This document shows positions 15,141-24,137 of a stretch of 43,688 nt of DNA, in pieces. The DNA is from JAVKSM01 sp039583705. GTDB taxonomy: Bacteria; Actinomycetota; Actinomycetes; Mycobacteriales; Pseudonocardiaceae. The stretch covers positions 1-43,688 of the forward strand of contig JAVKSM010000007.1 of assembly GCA_039583705.1 (NCBI GenBank). Direction: 5' to 3'. Position numbers and translations under genes: made by a program. Each line of letters begins with the position of its first letter. Positions within the stretch are counted from its first letter, which is position 1. The notes beneath the pieces were generated by a model. It ran no database searches. It was not told where the DNA came from and was given only the letters and a program-made list of their open reading frames with translations.

Positions 15141-15857
15141 ATGAGTCCTCCCAGCAAGAAGGCTGGACGTGGCCGCGACCCCGGCTCCGGCACCCGGTCG
15201 GTGACCGCGGCCCGCCAGGCCCAGCAGCGCAGCGGACGGTGGTGGACCGGCGGTGGCATCGCGCTGCTCGTGGTGCTCATCGTGGTGCTGGCCGTGGTCC
15301 TCACCCGCCGGAGCACAAGCCGGCCGGCCGGCCCGAGCGTCATCCCGGCGAACCCGATCACCACCGCGACCGGGCGGGACACCCCACCGCCGTGGCCGGC
15401 ACCGACAAACGTCACCGCCTCGGTGCATCAGGCCGGGCTGCCAATGCTGGGATCGGAAGGCACCGTGGAACACATCCACGCCCACCTGGACATCATCGTG
15501 AGCGGGCGACCGGTCACGGTGCCCCAGCTGATCGGCATCGACGAACAGGCGGCCATGATCAGTCCGCTGCACACCCACGACGCCACGGGGGTGATCCACA
15601 TCGAGTCCCCGGTGCAGGCCACGTTCAGCCTGGCCCAGTTCTTCACCGAGTGGCAGGTGGCGCTGTCCGAAAACCACCTCGGCGGCCTGACGGTCAGCGA
15701 CGGCGACAAGCTGCACGCCTACGTTAACGGTAAGCAGGTTGACGGTAACACGGCCGCGATCACGTTCCACCCGCACGACGAGATCGCTCTCGTCTATGGG
15801 CCGCCCACTCAACGCCTCCCCGTCCCAAGCAGCTACGCCTGGCCACCGGGCCTGTGA
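15141..15857 (+). CDS. His-rich membrane-anchored exported protein
   Basis: A 238-residue protein with a basic start, one transmembrane helix (about 36-55), a Pro/Thr-rich linker and an exported domain rich in paired histidines: EHIHAHLDIIV (111, 113, 115), SPLHTHDATGVIHIE (144, 146, 153), NHL (179), LHAY (192) and HPHDEI (210, 212). This strongly suggests metal binding outside the membrane, copper or zinc being the obvious candidates. I recognise it only as an actinobacterial uncharacterised type found near thiol-redox genes. The ATG has a GGAAGAGG-like site upstream. It faces away from tlpA-ccdA across operator copy 5, which suggests joint regulation. Confidence 0.82.
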   Translation: MSPPSKKAGRGRDPGSGTRSVTAARQAQQRSGRWWTGGGIALLVVLIVVLAVVLTRRSTSRPAGPSVIPANPITTATGRDTPPPWPAPTNVTASVHQAGLPMLGSEGTVEHIHAHLDIIVSGRPVTVPQLIGIDEQAAMISPLHTHDATGVIHIESPVQATFSLAQFFTEWQVALSENHLGGLTVSDGDKLHAYVNGKQVDGNTAAITFHPHDEIALVYGPPTQRLPVPSSYAWPPGL

Positions 15858-15963
15858 CCCCGGCGCCACCGCCTCGAGGGGTAGGTCCGGGGCCGGCCCG
15901 GGTCGTATCAGTGAGCCGCACGCGTAGGGTGCGTGCGATCCTCGGCGCTGCGGGACGTGTTCA

Positions 15964-16128
15964 TCAGCTCGCGCCCAGGACCAGCCGGGCGGCCATGTCG
16001 AGGCGTACTTCGCCGTAGGGCAGCAGATGGGCCCAGAACAGCGGAGTCAGGCCGCGGCGGTCCTCGGCGCAGAGCGCCTGGGCCCAGCTGGGGTCGGCCA
16101 GGACGTCCTGAACCATCAGAGTGTTTAC
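15964..16128 (-). pseudogene. tnpA: Detached 3' end of tnpA
   Basis: These 55 codons read VNTLMVQDVLADPSWAQALC, then a segment ending FWAHLLPYGEVRLDMAARLV and a stop. This is the normal C-terminal end of Tn3-family transposases of this subgroup. It is separated from the rest of the gene (20562-23363) by the nested element. Joining base 16128 to base 20562 restores one frame without loss (Ala-Leu-Val-Tyr then Val-Asn-Thr-Leu). Confidence 0.9.
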
Positions 16129-16129
16129 C

Positions 16130-16141
16130 TGTTGACTGAAC
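16130..16141 (+). repeat. Left end repeat of the nested element
   Basis: TGTTGACTGAAC is matched in inverted orientation by TGTTCTCTGAAC at the right end, with 10 of 12 positions equal. These are candidate recombinase core-binding arms. Confidence 0.65.
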
Positions 16142-16204
16142 TACCGGGAGAGTCTTCGCAGGCCTGCGGCGGGGCGGGACTGGCGATGGCTATGGTCCCG
16201 GCCC

Positions 16205-17437
16205 GTGATCGACAGGGACGGGGTCGGCGGGGATCTCGCGTCGTTGGTGGTGCCGCGGGTCGGGTCGGTGGTCGAGACCGGCGATGTGTGGGAGCCGTGC
16301 CGGGTGCTCGACCCGGCCGGTCGCGTGGTCGAGCCGGTCGCCGCGTACTTCCAAGACCTGCAAGCTGCCGGGCGGTCGGTGGCGACGCAGCGCTCCTACG
16401 GGATGGATCTGCTGCGCTGGTTCCGGTTCCTGTGGGCGTTCGAGGTGTCCTGGGAGCAGGCCACACGCAGCGAAGCGCGTGAGTTCAGCCGCTGGACCCA
16501 GATCGCCGACAAGCCGCGGCAGCCCGGCTGCGACGGCGCGACGCCGAACCCGGTGACGGGGAAGCCTTCGCCGGGACCGAAGTACGCGCCAGCCACCCGA
16601 GGGCACAGCGAGAGCGTGCTGCGCAGCTTCTATGAGTTCCACGCCGAGGCCGGCTCCGGGCCGATGGTCAACCCGTTCCCGTTGGTCCGCCCCGGACGGC
16701 GGGCTCACGCCCACCACAACCCGGTGGAGCCCTACCGCAACGAGCGGGCCGGGTTATACCGGCCCCGCCCGGTGCAGCGGGTGCCGTACGCCATCCCGGA
16801 CGAGAAGTTCAACGAGCTCTTCGCCGCGCTCGGCTCGCACCGCGACCGGGCGCTGGTGGCGTTCTGGGTGTCCTCTGGTGCGCGGGCCTCCGAGCTGCTC
16901 GGCGCCCGACGCCGCGACGCCGACCCGGGCCAGCAGCTGGTCACCGTGGTGCGCAAGGGCAGCCGGGCGATCCAACCGGTGCCCGCATCGACGGACGCGT
17001 TCGTCTGGCTGCGGCTCTATCAGGCGCAGACGCAGGGCCTGGTCCCCGCTGGCGGCGGCGATCCGCTGTGGTGGACCCTGCGGCGCCCGTTCCGGCCGCT
17101 GACCTACCACGCCGCCTACCGCATGTTCTGCCGCGCCAACGCCGCCCTGGGGTCGAACTGGACCCTGCACGATCTGCGCCACACCGCCGCCTACCGGATG
17201 GCCCGCGACCCGGACATGCCGCTGACCGATGTGCAGTGGGTGCTCGGGCACGCCCACCTGAGCACCACACAGATCTACTTGAACCCGCTGCCTGAAGACG
17301 TGATCGCCAACGTGCTGGCCCACCACCAACGCCGCGCCGACCGCGACACCGCGCAGGCCGCGCCCGCGGCCGGATCGGCGGCGCCGTCGTACCGGGCGGA
17401 GACGCTCAACGTATTGTTCGGGGAGGGGACCGCATGA
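16205..17437 (+). CDS. Tyrosine recombinase A of the nested element
   Basis: A 410-residue integrase-type protein. An N-terminal SAM-like DNA-binding domain (about 45-180) precedes the catalytic domain. Catalytic residues are visible: Arg227 (SSGARASELLG), Lys251 (VVRKGSRAIQ), His322-x2-Arg325 (LHDLRHTAAYRM), His349 (VLGHAHLSTTQIY) and the nucleophile Tyr358. It seems intact. The GTG start at 16205 has no strong ribosome site; I keep it because no better start lies in frame. Its stop overlaps the start of recombinase B by 4 bp (ATGA), so the two are co-translated. Layout resembles the TnpA-TnpB pair of Tn554-like elements. Confidence 0.9.
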   Translation: MIDRDGVGGDLASLVVPRVGSVVETGDVWEPCRVLDPAGRVVEPVAAYFQDLQAAGRSVATQRSYGMDLLRWFRFLWAFEVSWEQATRSEAREFSRWTQIADKPRQPGCDGATPNPVTGKPSPGPKYAPATRGHSESVLRSFYEFHAEAGSGPMVNPFPLVRPGRRAHAHHNPVEPYRNERAGLYRPRPVQRVPYAIPDEKFNELFAALGSHRDRALVAFWVSSGARASELLGARRRDADPGQQLVTVVRKGSRAIQPVPASTDAFVWLRLYQAQTQGLVPAGGGDPLWWTLRRPFRPLTYHAAYRMFCRANAALGSNWTLHDLRHTAAYRMARDPDMPLTDVQWVLGHAHLSTTQIYLNPLPEDVIANVLAHHQRRADRDTAQAAPAAGSAAPSYRAETLNVLFGEGTA

Positions 17438-19930
17438 GTAGCGCCTCGGCGTTGAGGGCAGAACGCGCCCGGCGAGAGCTCGGCCCGGCCGGCCTCGCCC
17501 TGCTCAAGCAGTTCCCACCCCGTGGGCCGGTGTCACGGTGGCCGGCGACGGCGCAGTCGTTGGAGAGGGTGTCCGCGCGGCTGCTGCGCCCGCCGTTCGT
17601 GCTCGAGGCCGCCGGCACCCAGGCCCGCCGCAAGGTGGGGCTGAACAAGCTGCTGGCGTGGCTGGAGCAGCAGCCCGGGCAGACTTGGCAGGACCGGTGG
17701 CTGATCAGCGGCGCCGACGCCGCCGGCAACCGGGAGTGGCGTTACCGGGCGATCGAGTGGCTGCAGGCCACCGGACGGGCCTACCAGAGCCCGAAGAACG
17801 ACTTCGACGCCCTGGGCAGCGCTGTCCTGGTGCTGATCAGCGCGGAGGTGATCCGGCCCAGCCTGTCCTGGCTGCTCACCCCAGGCACGGTGCAGATCCT
17901 CACCGCGGAAATGGCCCGCAGCCGCGACCCCGACGGGTTCGCCGAGCTGGTGGCCGTCTGCCGCCGGGATCCAGCAAACAAGCACACCAAAGACGGCGCG
18001 CTGCGCCGCATCGCCACGATCATGTCCGCCAAGGGCGGCCGGGTTCGCGACATCACCGTCGGGGACTGCCTGGAGCTGGTCGAGGTACTGCTGGGCATCG
18101 GCGGCCCGGTGGACACCAGCGCCTACTTCTACCAGCTGCTGCACGCGATGGGCGTGTTCCCCAAGGCGGCCCCGCCGACGGTCCGCGCGGTCAGCGGCCG
18201 GGCACAGGGCCAGCAGAGCGTCGAGGCGATGATCGACCGCTACCAGCTGGCCTGTCGCCCGGTGCGTGACCTGCTGGTCGACTACCTGTGCGAACGCCAG
18301 CTCGCGGTCGACTACTCCTCGCTGCGCACCCTGGCGTTCAGCCTGGGCAAGCTGTTCTGGAAAGACCTCGAGGATCACCACCCGGGGATCAACTCGCTGC
18401 GGCTACGTCCCGAGGTCGCGGCCGGCTGGAAGCAGCGGATCGCGATGAAGACCGTCCGCACTACGACCGCGAGCGGCGAGACGGTCCAGACCACGGTGCC
18501 GCGGGCCACCCCGGGGCGTGAACTACCTGGCCCTGGTGCGGGCCTTCTACCTCGACCTCGCCCAGTGGGCCATGGACGACCCCGCCCGCTGGGGCGTCTG
18601 GGCCGCCCCGTGCCCCATCCGCGAGGAGGAGGCGAACCACAAGAAGGACCGCTCGGAGCGCAAGTCGCGCATGGACCAGCGCACCCGCGAACGCCTGCCG
18701 GTCCTGCCCACCCTGGCCCGCACCGTCGACGACGAACGCCGCCACGCCGCCGCACGCCTCACCGCCGCCCACGCCACCACACCGGGGGCCGAGTTCACCG
18801 TCGCCGGCCGCCGGTCGCGGCGGGTAGCGACCAAGAACCCCGCCGCGAAGCTCTGGATTGAGGACCTGGAGACGGGCCAGCGCCACGACCTGACCCTCGC
18901 CGAGCACCGCGCGTTCTGGGCCTGGGCCGTCGTGGAGGTGCTGCGCCGCACAGGCATCCGCGTCGAGGAGCTCACCGAGCTGTCCCACCACAGCCTCGTG
19001 CAATACCGGCTGCCCGACAGCGGCGAGCTCATCCCACTGCTGCACATCACCCCGTCGAAGACCGACGCCGAACGGCTGCTGGTCATCGACCCCGAGCTCG
19101 CCGACGTGCTCAGCGCGATCATCTGCCGGATCCGTGACACCGCCGGCGCGGTTCCCCTCGCGACGGCCTACGACATCCACGAACGAGTGTGGAACCCGCC
19201 CATGCCGCTGCTGTTCCAGCGACAGGTCGGGGTGGAGAACCGGCCGATCCCGGCCGGCGGCATCCGCCAGTTGCTCGATGACGCTCTCGCACGCACCGGT
19301 CTCACCGACCCCAACGGCGCTGCGATGCAGTTCTCCCCGCACGACTTCCGGCGGCTGTTCATCACCGACGCCATCCTCAACGGGATGCCACCGCACATCG
19401 CCCAGCTCGTGGTCGGCCACCGCGACATCAACACCACCATGGGCTACAAGGCCATCTACCCCGAGGAGGTCATCAACGGCCACCGCAGCTTCATCGCCCG
19501 CCGCCGCGCCACCCGCCCCAGCGAGGAATACCGCACCCCCACCGACGAGGAATGGGACGAGTTCCTCGGCCACTTCCAACGACGCCGGGTCACTCTCGGC
19601 GACTGCGGCCGCGCCTACGGCACCGGATGCATCCACGAGCACAGCTGCCTCCGCTGCAGCCTGCTGCGCCCCGACCCCACCCAACGACCCCGAATCATCG
19701 AGATCCGCGACAACCTCACCGCCCGGATCACCGAGGCCGAACACGAGGGCTGGCTCGGCGAGGTCGAAGGCCTCCAGGTCAGCCTCGCCGGCGCCCAGGA
19801 GAAACTCGCCCAACTCGACGAACGCTCCCGCCGCACCAGCACCGTCGACCTCGGGCTCCCCAGCTTCCCCGAGATCGCTGGACGATCCGTCACGACTGCA
19901 CCGAACCGGGTCGTAGGCTCGACCCGGTGA
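17434..19930 (+). pseudogene. Tyrosine recombinase B, interrupted by a +1 frameshift
   Basis: A large recombinase of about 831 residues read in two frames. The first frame (17434 to about 18518) holds the N-terminal region. At a CCCCGGGG run near 18514-18521 one extra base shifts the frame; without it ATPG continues as VNYLALVRAFYLDLAQWAMD. The second part has the catalytic set Arg (RRTGIRVEELTEL), Lys (ITPSKTDAERLL), His-x2-Arg (SPHDFRRLFIT), His (VVGHRDINTTMGYKAIY) and Tyr. It ends in a Cys-rich segment (GTGCIHEHSCLRCSLLR) and a coiled coil. The break is at a homopolymer, so a sequencing error or programmed slippage are alternatives to decay. It overlaps genes on both sides by 4 bp. Confidence 0.8.
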
Positions 19931-20502
19931 GGACCCCGCCACCGTCTGTCGAGCAGCTCGGCAGTGCGCTGGGGGGTGTCGGCCGTCTCATCGCCGGGAT
20001 CCGACACGACCAGTGGACGGCGCCGACCCCCTGCACCGACTGGTCCGTGCACGATGTGGTCAACCATCTGGTCGGCATGAACCTCGTATTCGCCGCGCTC
20101 CTGAGCGACCAGGCCCCACCCGAGCGCGGCGTCGTCAGCCTCGGAGACGACGCTCTCGGCGCCTACCACGAATCATCGCGGGCAGTGCAGGACGCGTTCG
20201 AGCAGCCCGGCGTCCTGGAGCGGACCTACCACGGCCCGCTCGGGTGGGCCACCGGCGCGGAGCGCCTACAGATCCGCATTTACGATCTCCTGGCCCACGG
20301 CTGGGATCTCGCTCAGGCCACCAGTCAAGCCGCCAACCTGTCCGAGGAGTTAGCCGAGCAGGCCCTGACCTTCGCCCGCCAACAGCTCTCGACGCAGCCA
20401 CGCGAAGGCCGCTTCGGGCCAGCCCAGCCCGTCGCCGATGACGCCTCCGCCATCGATCGGCTCGTCGCCTTCCTCGGCCGCCCGATGAACGCCGTCCAAT
20501 GA
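19927..20502 (+). CDS. DinB/mycothiol-dependent maleylpyruvate isomerase-like protein
   Basis: A 191-residue protein of the TIGR03086/MDMPI type. It contains the N-terminal four-helix metal-binding fold with His in HDVVNHLVGMN and LLAHGWDLAQATSQ, preceded by TPCTDWSVHDVV, the family's typical PCxxW motif. Known relatives use mycothiol or act as metal-dependent transferases; the substrate is unknown. The GTG start overlaps the stop of recombinase B by 4 bp (GTGA), so it is the third gene of the recombinase operon. That is unusual company for this family. It ends 47 bp before the right end repeat, so it is clearly part of the nested element. Confidence 0.85.
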   Translation: MRTPPPSVEQLGSALGGVGRLIAGIRHDQWTAPTPCTDWSVHDVVNHLVGMNLVFAALLSDQAPPERGVVSLGDDALGAYHESSRAVQDAFEQPGVLERTYHGPLGWATGAERLQIRIYDLLAHGWDLAQATSQAANLSEELAEQALTFARQQLSTQPREGRFGPAQPVADDASAIDRLVAFLGRPMNAVQ

Positions 20503-20548
20503 ACCCCTCGAACGACGGTACGGTTTCGGCAACCTCGGCCAAGATCTG

Positions 20549-20560
20549 GTTCAGAGAACA
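20549..20560 (-). repeat. Right end repeat of the nested element
   Basis: Plus-strand GTTCAGAGAACA, the inverted counterpart of the left repeat at 16130-16141. tnpA sequence resumes at 20562. Confidence 0.65.
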
Positions 20561-20561
20561 C

Positions 20562-23363
20562 ATACACCAGTGCGGCCTGCAGGATCCGCAGGCAGGCCAC
20601 GGCCATCTCTTGCTCATCGCGCCGGTTGGTGGCGATGTCCCCGCCCTTGCCGTAGAAGATGATCGCGTTGGCGCGGTTCCAGGACTCGACCACGTTGAGC
20701 CCCTGCTGGATCTCCCTCTGGAGGTCCCGATTGCGAAGGTAACGGGCCAAGAAGATGGTCTTCTGCGCCCGGCCGAGCTCGAGCATCGCCTGATAGGTGG
20801 GGTGGGCGGCGGTGCGGGTGAACCGGCGCAGGATTGCCTCGGTGGCGGCGGTGCCGACCCGGATCGCGGTCGCGTATTTAATCATCTGGTCGTACTGGTG
20901 GCTGATCAGGTCCCAGCGGATCGGGCGGGTCAGCGCCGCTGTCAAGCCGGGATAGGCGTCGGGTTCGCCGGCCGACGGCCGATACAACCGGGCCTTGTTG
21001 ATCTGCTTGATTCGGGGCAGCAGGTCGAACCCGAGCAGCCGGGTGATGCCGAAGCCGATTTCGGACTGACCGTGGGAGTCGACGTAGTTGCCCTCGACGT
21101 CCATCGTCGTGCCGTGCCGGATCGCGCCTTCGACCATCGCGGCGACCTCGGAAGCGGTACAGGAGATCAGTTGTGAATGGACCGCCACCGAGCCCCGCTC
21201 GACGTGCCAATAGATCAACACGCCGCGGCCGCCATAGCGGGAGTGCCACTGGGTGAGGATGTTCTGGTCGAACGCGGCGACATGCGTGGAGTCGCTGGCC
21301 ACCGCGGTCGACCCGACACCCCACACCGCCTCGCTGCGGGCGGCGAAGGTGGCGTTGGCGACCTGCACGGCGATCCGGTGGGCGGCGGGCAGGCTCAGGT
21401 AGCGGCGTCGCACGTAGCGCAGGTCGTCCTCGGTGTGGGCGTGGCGGCCCGCGGCGACCGCGCGCAACCCGGTGTTGGTGCCATAGCCGTAAATCGCTAA
21501 CACCAGCCGCTCGGCCAGGATCTCGGGGTTGATCGCGCCGCGACCGGCGACCGAGGTGGCCGCAGCCAGGCAGCCGGTGCGCAGGACCGCTTCCTTGAGC
21601 ATGTCCACCAGCGGCACCGCCCCCCACCGGCGCAGCACCTCGGCCTTGAGCCGGCGCAAGATGCTCGGCTCCGGCGCCGCGTCCAGCGGACTCAGGCGGA
21701 TCGCCCCGACCGGCCGATCAGCCACCTGCAGCCAGCCCAGACCTGGCAACGCGGCGTGAAGGGCGTCAAGCTCGGCGCGCATTTCGCCGCGCACCTCGTC
21801 GATGAACGCAGCCGGATCGAGGGGTTTGCGCAGCTCGCGGTAGTGCTCGGCCCGGTGCTCGGCGAAGTTGGAGGGCAGGTCCTCCTCCGGGTTGCGCCAG
21901 CGGTCCGCACCGGGCACCCAAATCTCCTTACACCGCAGCTGCTCACGTAGCGCCTGGAAGGTGGCGACCTCGTAGGTCACCCGCACCACCCGGCGACGGC
22001 AGCGGGTGTCAGTTCGATAGACCAGCGGCTCCCAGTCCCCGCCCAGCCCGGGATGAGTCGGCACCGCCTCCTCGAGCGGGTAGTAGGACAAGTTCCCCGC
22101 CGCGGCATACCGCCCGATCAGCCGCAGTGCCTCGACAACCGGCTGGTAGGCAGCGTTGTTGGAGCGGAACTCCAACACCCCAAGCAACCGGATCAGCCCA
22201 CGCCTGTAGTGGTTGGTGTAGGACGCGCGCAGCGTCGTCTTCACCGTCCGCTGATACACCGGGCCCTTGGTCTTGTACTCCCACACCACCTCGCGCAGCG
22301 TCTGCTCACCCCCGGCCACCGCTGGATACACCACCGACCGGACCGGGCCATCCGGCGCGGCCAATGCGGCCTCGGCGATCGAGAACAGGATGTTCTCCTT
22401 ACCCGTCACCCGCCGGAACGCATTGATCAGCTCGTCGGTGACCCCGCGTTCAGCGCGTGCGTGGATCCGGTGCACCGTGGCGATCAGCAGCTCCACCAGA
22501 GTGTCGGTGATCTCCCGCTCCCGGATCTGCAACAACGCCGCCAACAACGTCAGCGTCTTCGCCGGGTTCGGGTGCGCCCGCAGATGCGACGGGGACTCCA
22601 CCGCGGCCTGCGCGCGCCACCCGACCAGCACCCTCGGCGCCACATCCGAGAACAGCCCCTCCGGCAGCCCGATCTCCCGGACCCCGAGCAGCTTGTCGAT
22701 CTCGGTGAGCATGCTCTCCAAGCTCACATTGCCCGGATCAGCCTTGATCAACGCCAACAGCGACCGATCAGCCCCTGAGCCATCCGCGCCGGCTACCCGG
22801 TCCTCGTCGTCGACCGCGACCAGCGCGCGGATCCGAGCGGCGACCTCTACCGGCAGCCGGCCGGCCACCCGGGAGAACAACCTGTCCTCGCCGCGGCGCA
22901 GCGCCGAAGCCACGATCCGATCCACCCGAGTCCGGCCGGGCGGCTCGACACGTTCCTCCCGACACCGACCCAGCAGCGCCTCACGGACCTGCTCCGGCCT
23001 CCGCTCCGCCTCGGTGACCTGCTCAACGAGCCAATCAGTGAGCTTGTCGGCGTCCGCGACGCCGCACTCCCGGAACCCCAGCGCCTGGCGGACCTCGGCC
23101 CGGTGCGCCTTGATCTACCGACCCGCCCAGTCGTAAAAGGCTATCTCAGCGGCGGGAACACCGACCTGCTGGGCGACAAACTCCACCACCTCCTCGGCCA
23201 GCTCCGCCCGGGCCGCCGGGAACCGGCCGTGGACGGTGAAGTGCTTCAACATCACCGCGAAGCCCAGCCGAGTCGCTCCCGACTTGTTGCGCAGCAGCGC
23301 CAGCTCGTCAGGCAACAGCGTGAAATAGTCGATGAGCTCGTCGAGCTCAAAGCGACGCGCCAT
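20562..23363 (-). pseudogene. tnpA: Tn3-family transposase TnpA, amber codon plus insertion
   Basis: Bulk of a DDE transposase; with the piece at 15964-16128 it would be 988 residues, the normal size. The ATG at 23363 (ARRFELDELIDYFTLLPDEL) has GGAG upstream. Codon 83 is TAG at 23115-23117, between FYDWAGR and IKAHRAEVRQ; the frame is open on both sides, so a single base change would restore it. Catalytic regions are present: Asp in VASDSTHVAAFDQ, Asp in NYVDSHGQSEIGFGI, and Glu in ATNRRDEQEMAVACL. The 3' end is cut off by the nested element and reads into foreign sequence. Transposition would need suppression of the stop and a tail replacement, or help from another transposase. Confidence 0.92.
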
Positions 23364-23432
23364 GTGCACGCTCCGGGCAGCGGTCACACCCCGACTCAGG
23401 AAGCCGCGGACGCTACCGCGTGATCACCAAAG

Positions 23433-23473
23433 TGCTACTTCGCCCCTGGTGACACGCTCCTTACTGGCACCTC
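23433..23473 (-). repeat. Right terminal inverted repeat of the Tn3 transposon, with target duplication
   Basis: Read inward on the minus strand it starts GAGGTGCC and ends GGGGCGAAGTAGCA, with six differences from the left end. AACTC follows at 23474-23478, equal to the five bases before the left repeat. Confidence 0.92.
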
Positions 23474-23538
23474 AACTCCGCCGACAGGTGCGCCGCTCCC
23501 GGCGCCACACCCGCCGCCGGCCCGGAGGCTGGCCCTAG

Positions 23539-24039
23539 CTAGTGACCCGCATCCGGCAACGGACTTCGCTCCCGGGACACCAGGTGCGCGACGAGGGCGT
23601 GACTGATCTCACCGAGCTGCCGCACCTGCTCGGGGGTCAGCGCGTCGAACAAGCTCGTACGCACGCACTCGACGTGGCCAGGAGCGGCGGCGGCGAGCGC
23701 CGCGAAGCCGGCGTCGGTGAGCTCGGCGAACGCGCCGCGGCGATCGGTGGGACACCCGCGCCGCCGCACCCACCCGGCGTCCTCGAGCCGCGCAACGGCA
23801 TGCGACAGGCGGCTGCGGGAGGACTGCGAGCAGTCTGCGAGCTCGCTCATCCGCAGGCTGTGATCCGGGGCCTCGGACAGCCGGACGAGCAGCTCGTAAT
23901 AGGTGTGGGGCATACCGGCGTCGATCTGCAGCTCACGGTCCAGGCGTTCGCAGAGCAGCCGGGTCGCGGTGAGGAAGGCGCGCCAGGTCCGCTGCTCGTC
24001 CTCGTCCAGCCAGGGAGGGGTGGGTGTCACGTCTACCAT
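23539..24039 (-). CDS. MarR-family transcriptional regulator
   Basis: A 166-residue winged-helix regulator starting VDVTPTPPWLDEDEQRTWRA after the initiator Met. Its DNA-binding part is SLRMSELADCSQSSRSRLSH, then RLEDAGWVRRRGCPTDRRG, the Asp-Arg-Arg wing typical of MarR proteins. I choose the ATG at 24039; the longer frame to 24135 runs through the divergent promoter region. It faces away from the yceI-like gene, and two dyads lie between them, so it probably represses itself and yceI in response to a small ligand. It is the first intact chromosomal gene right of the transposon, whose end lies 66 bp beyond its stop. Confidence 0.9.
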   Translation of the reverse strand: MVDVTPTPPWLDEDEQRTWRAFLTATRLLCERLDRELQIDAGMPHTYYELLVRLSEAPDHSLRMSELADCSQSSRSRLSHAVARLEDAGWVRRRGCPTDRRGAFAELTDAGFAALAAAAPGHVECVRTSLFDALTPEQVRQLGEISHALVAHLVSRERSPLPDAGH

Positions 24040-24068
24040 GGTGCCCAGCCAGGATCTCGACCGGAATA

Positions 24069-24101
24069 GTTGAAGCCTCAACGCGTTACGACTAGTGTAA
24101 C
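24069..24101. promoter_or_regulatory. Two dyads between marR and yceI
   Basis: GTTGAAGCCTCAAC (24069-24082) has 5-bp inverted arms, and GTTACGACTAGTGTAAC (24085-24101) has perfect 5-bp arms around ACTAGT. Their place between divergent marR and yceI genes suggests MarR operators overlapping both promoters. Confidence 0.6.
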
Positions 24102-24137
24102 ACTCAACGGATGAACTCTCACACAAAGGAGCCACGA

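Larger units (their letters stand above)
16129..20561 (+). mobile_element. Nested tyrosine-recombinase element inserted in tnpA
   Basis: A 4.4-kb segment splits tnpA. Its edges are fixed to within two bases because the two tnpA parts rejoin exactly in frame, sharing only AC. The ends carry a short inverted repeat (TGTTGACTGAAC at 16130-16141 and, reversed, TGTTCTCTGAAC at 20549-20560). It holds three same-strand overlapping genes: two tyrosine recombinases and a DinB-like protein. The lack of a long target duplication and the recombinase pair suggest integration in the style of Tn554 or related multi-recombinase elements. Its second recombinase is frameshifted, so it may now be fixed. Confidence 0.88.
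1575..23473. mobile_element. Complete Tn3-family transposon, 21.9 kb, with redox/copper cargo
   Basis: Both ends are present as 41-bp inverted repeats (1575-1615 and 23433-23473) with 35 of 41 matches. The element is flanked by the perfect 5-bp duplication AACTC (1570-1574 and 23474-23478), the duplication length typical of Tn3-family transposition. Inside are tnpR (1636-2223), a res-like region, an IS110 remnant, cargo from about 3354 to 15857, and tnpA (minus strand, 15964-23363), which is split by a nested element. The intact repeats and duplication show that it arrived by ordinary transposition and has not been rearranged at its ends. As it stands it probably cannot move by its own transposase. 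Confidence 0.93.

Noticed and set aside
18461..19942. A 493-codon minus-strand open frame over recombinase B
   Set aside because: The plus strand has the tyrosine-recombinase residues; the minus frame is low-complexity Gly/Val/Asp sequence.
1575..23473. Mercury-resistance transposon
   Set aside because: CcdA-like and small membrane proteins recall MerT/MerP, but no MerA, MerB or MerR is present.
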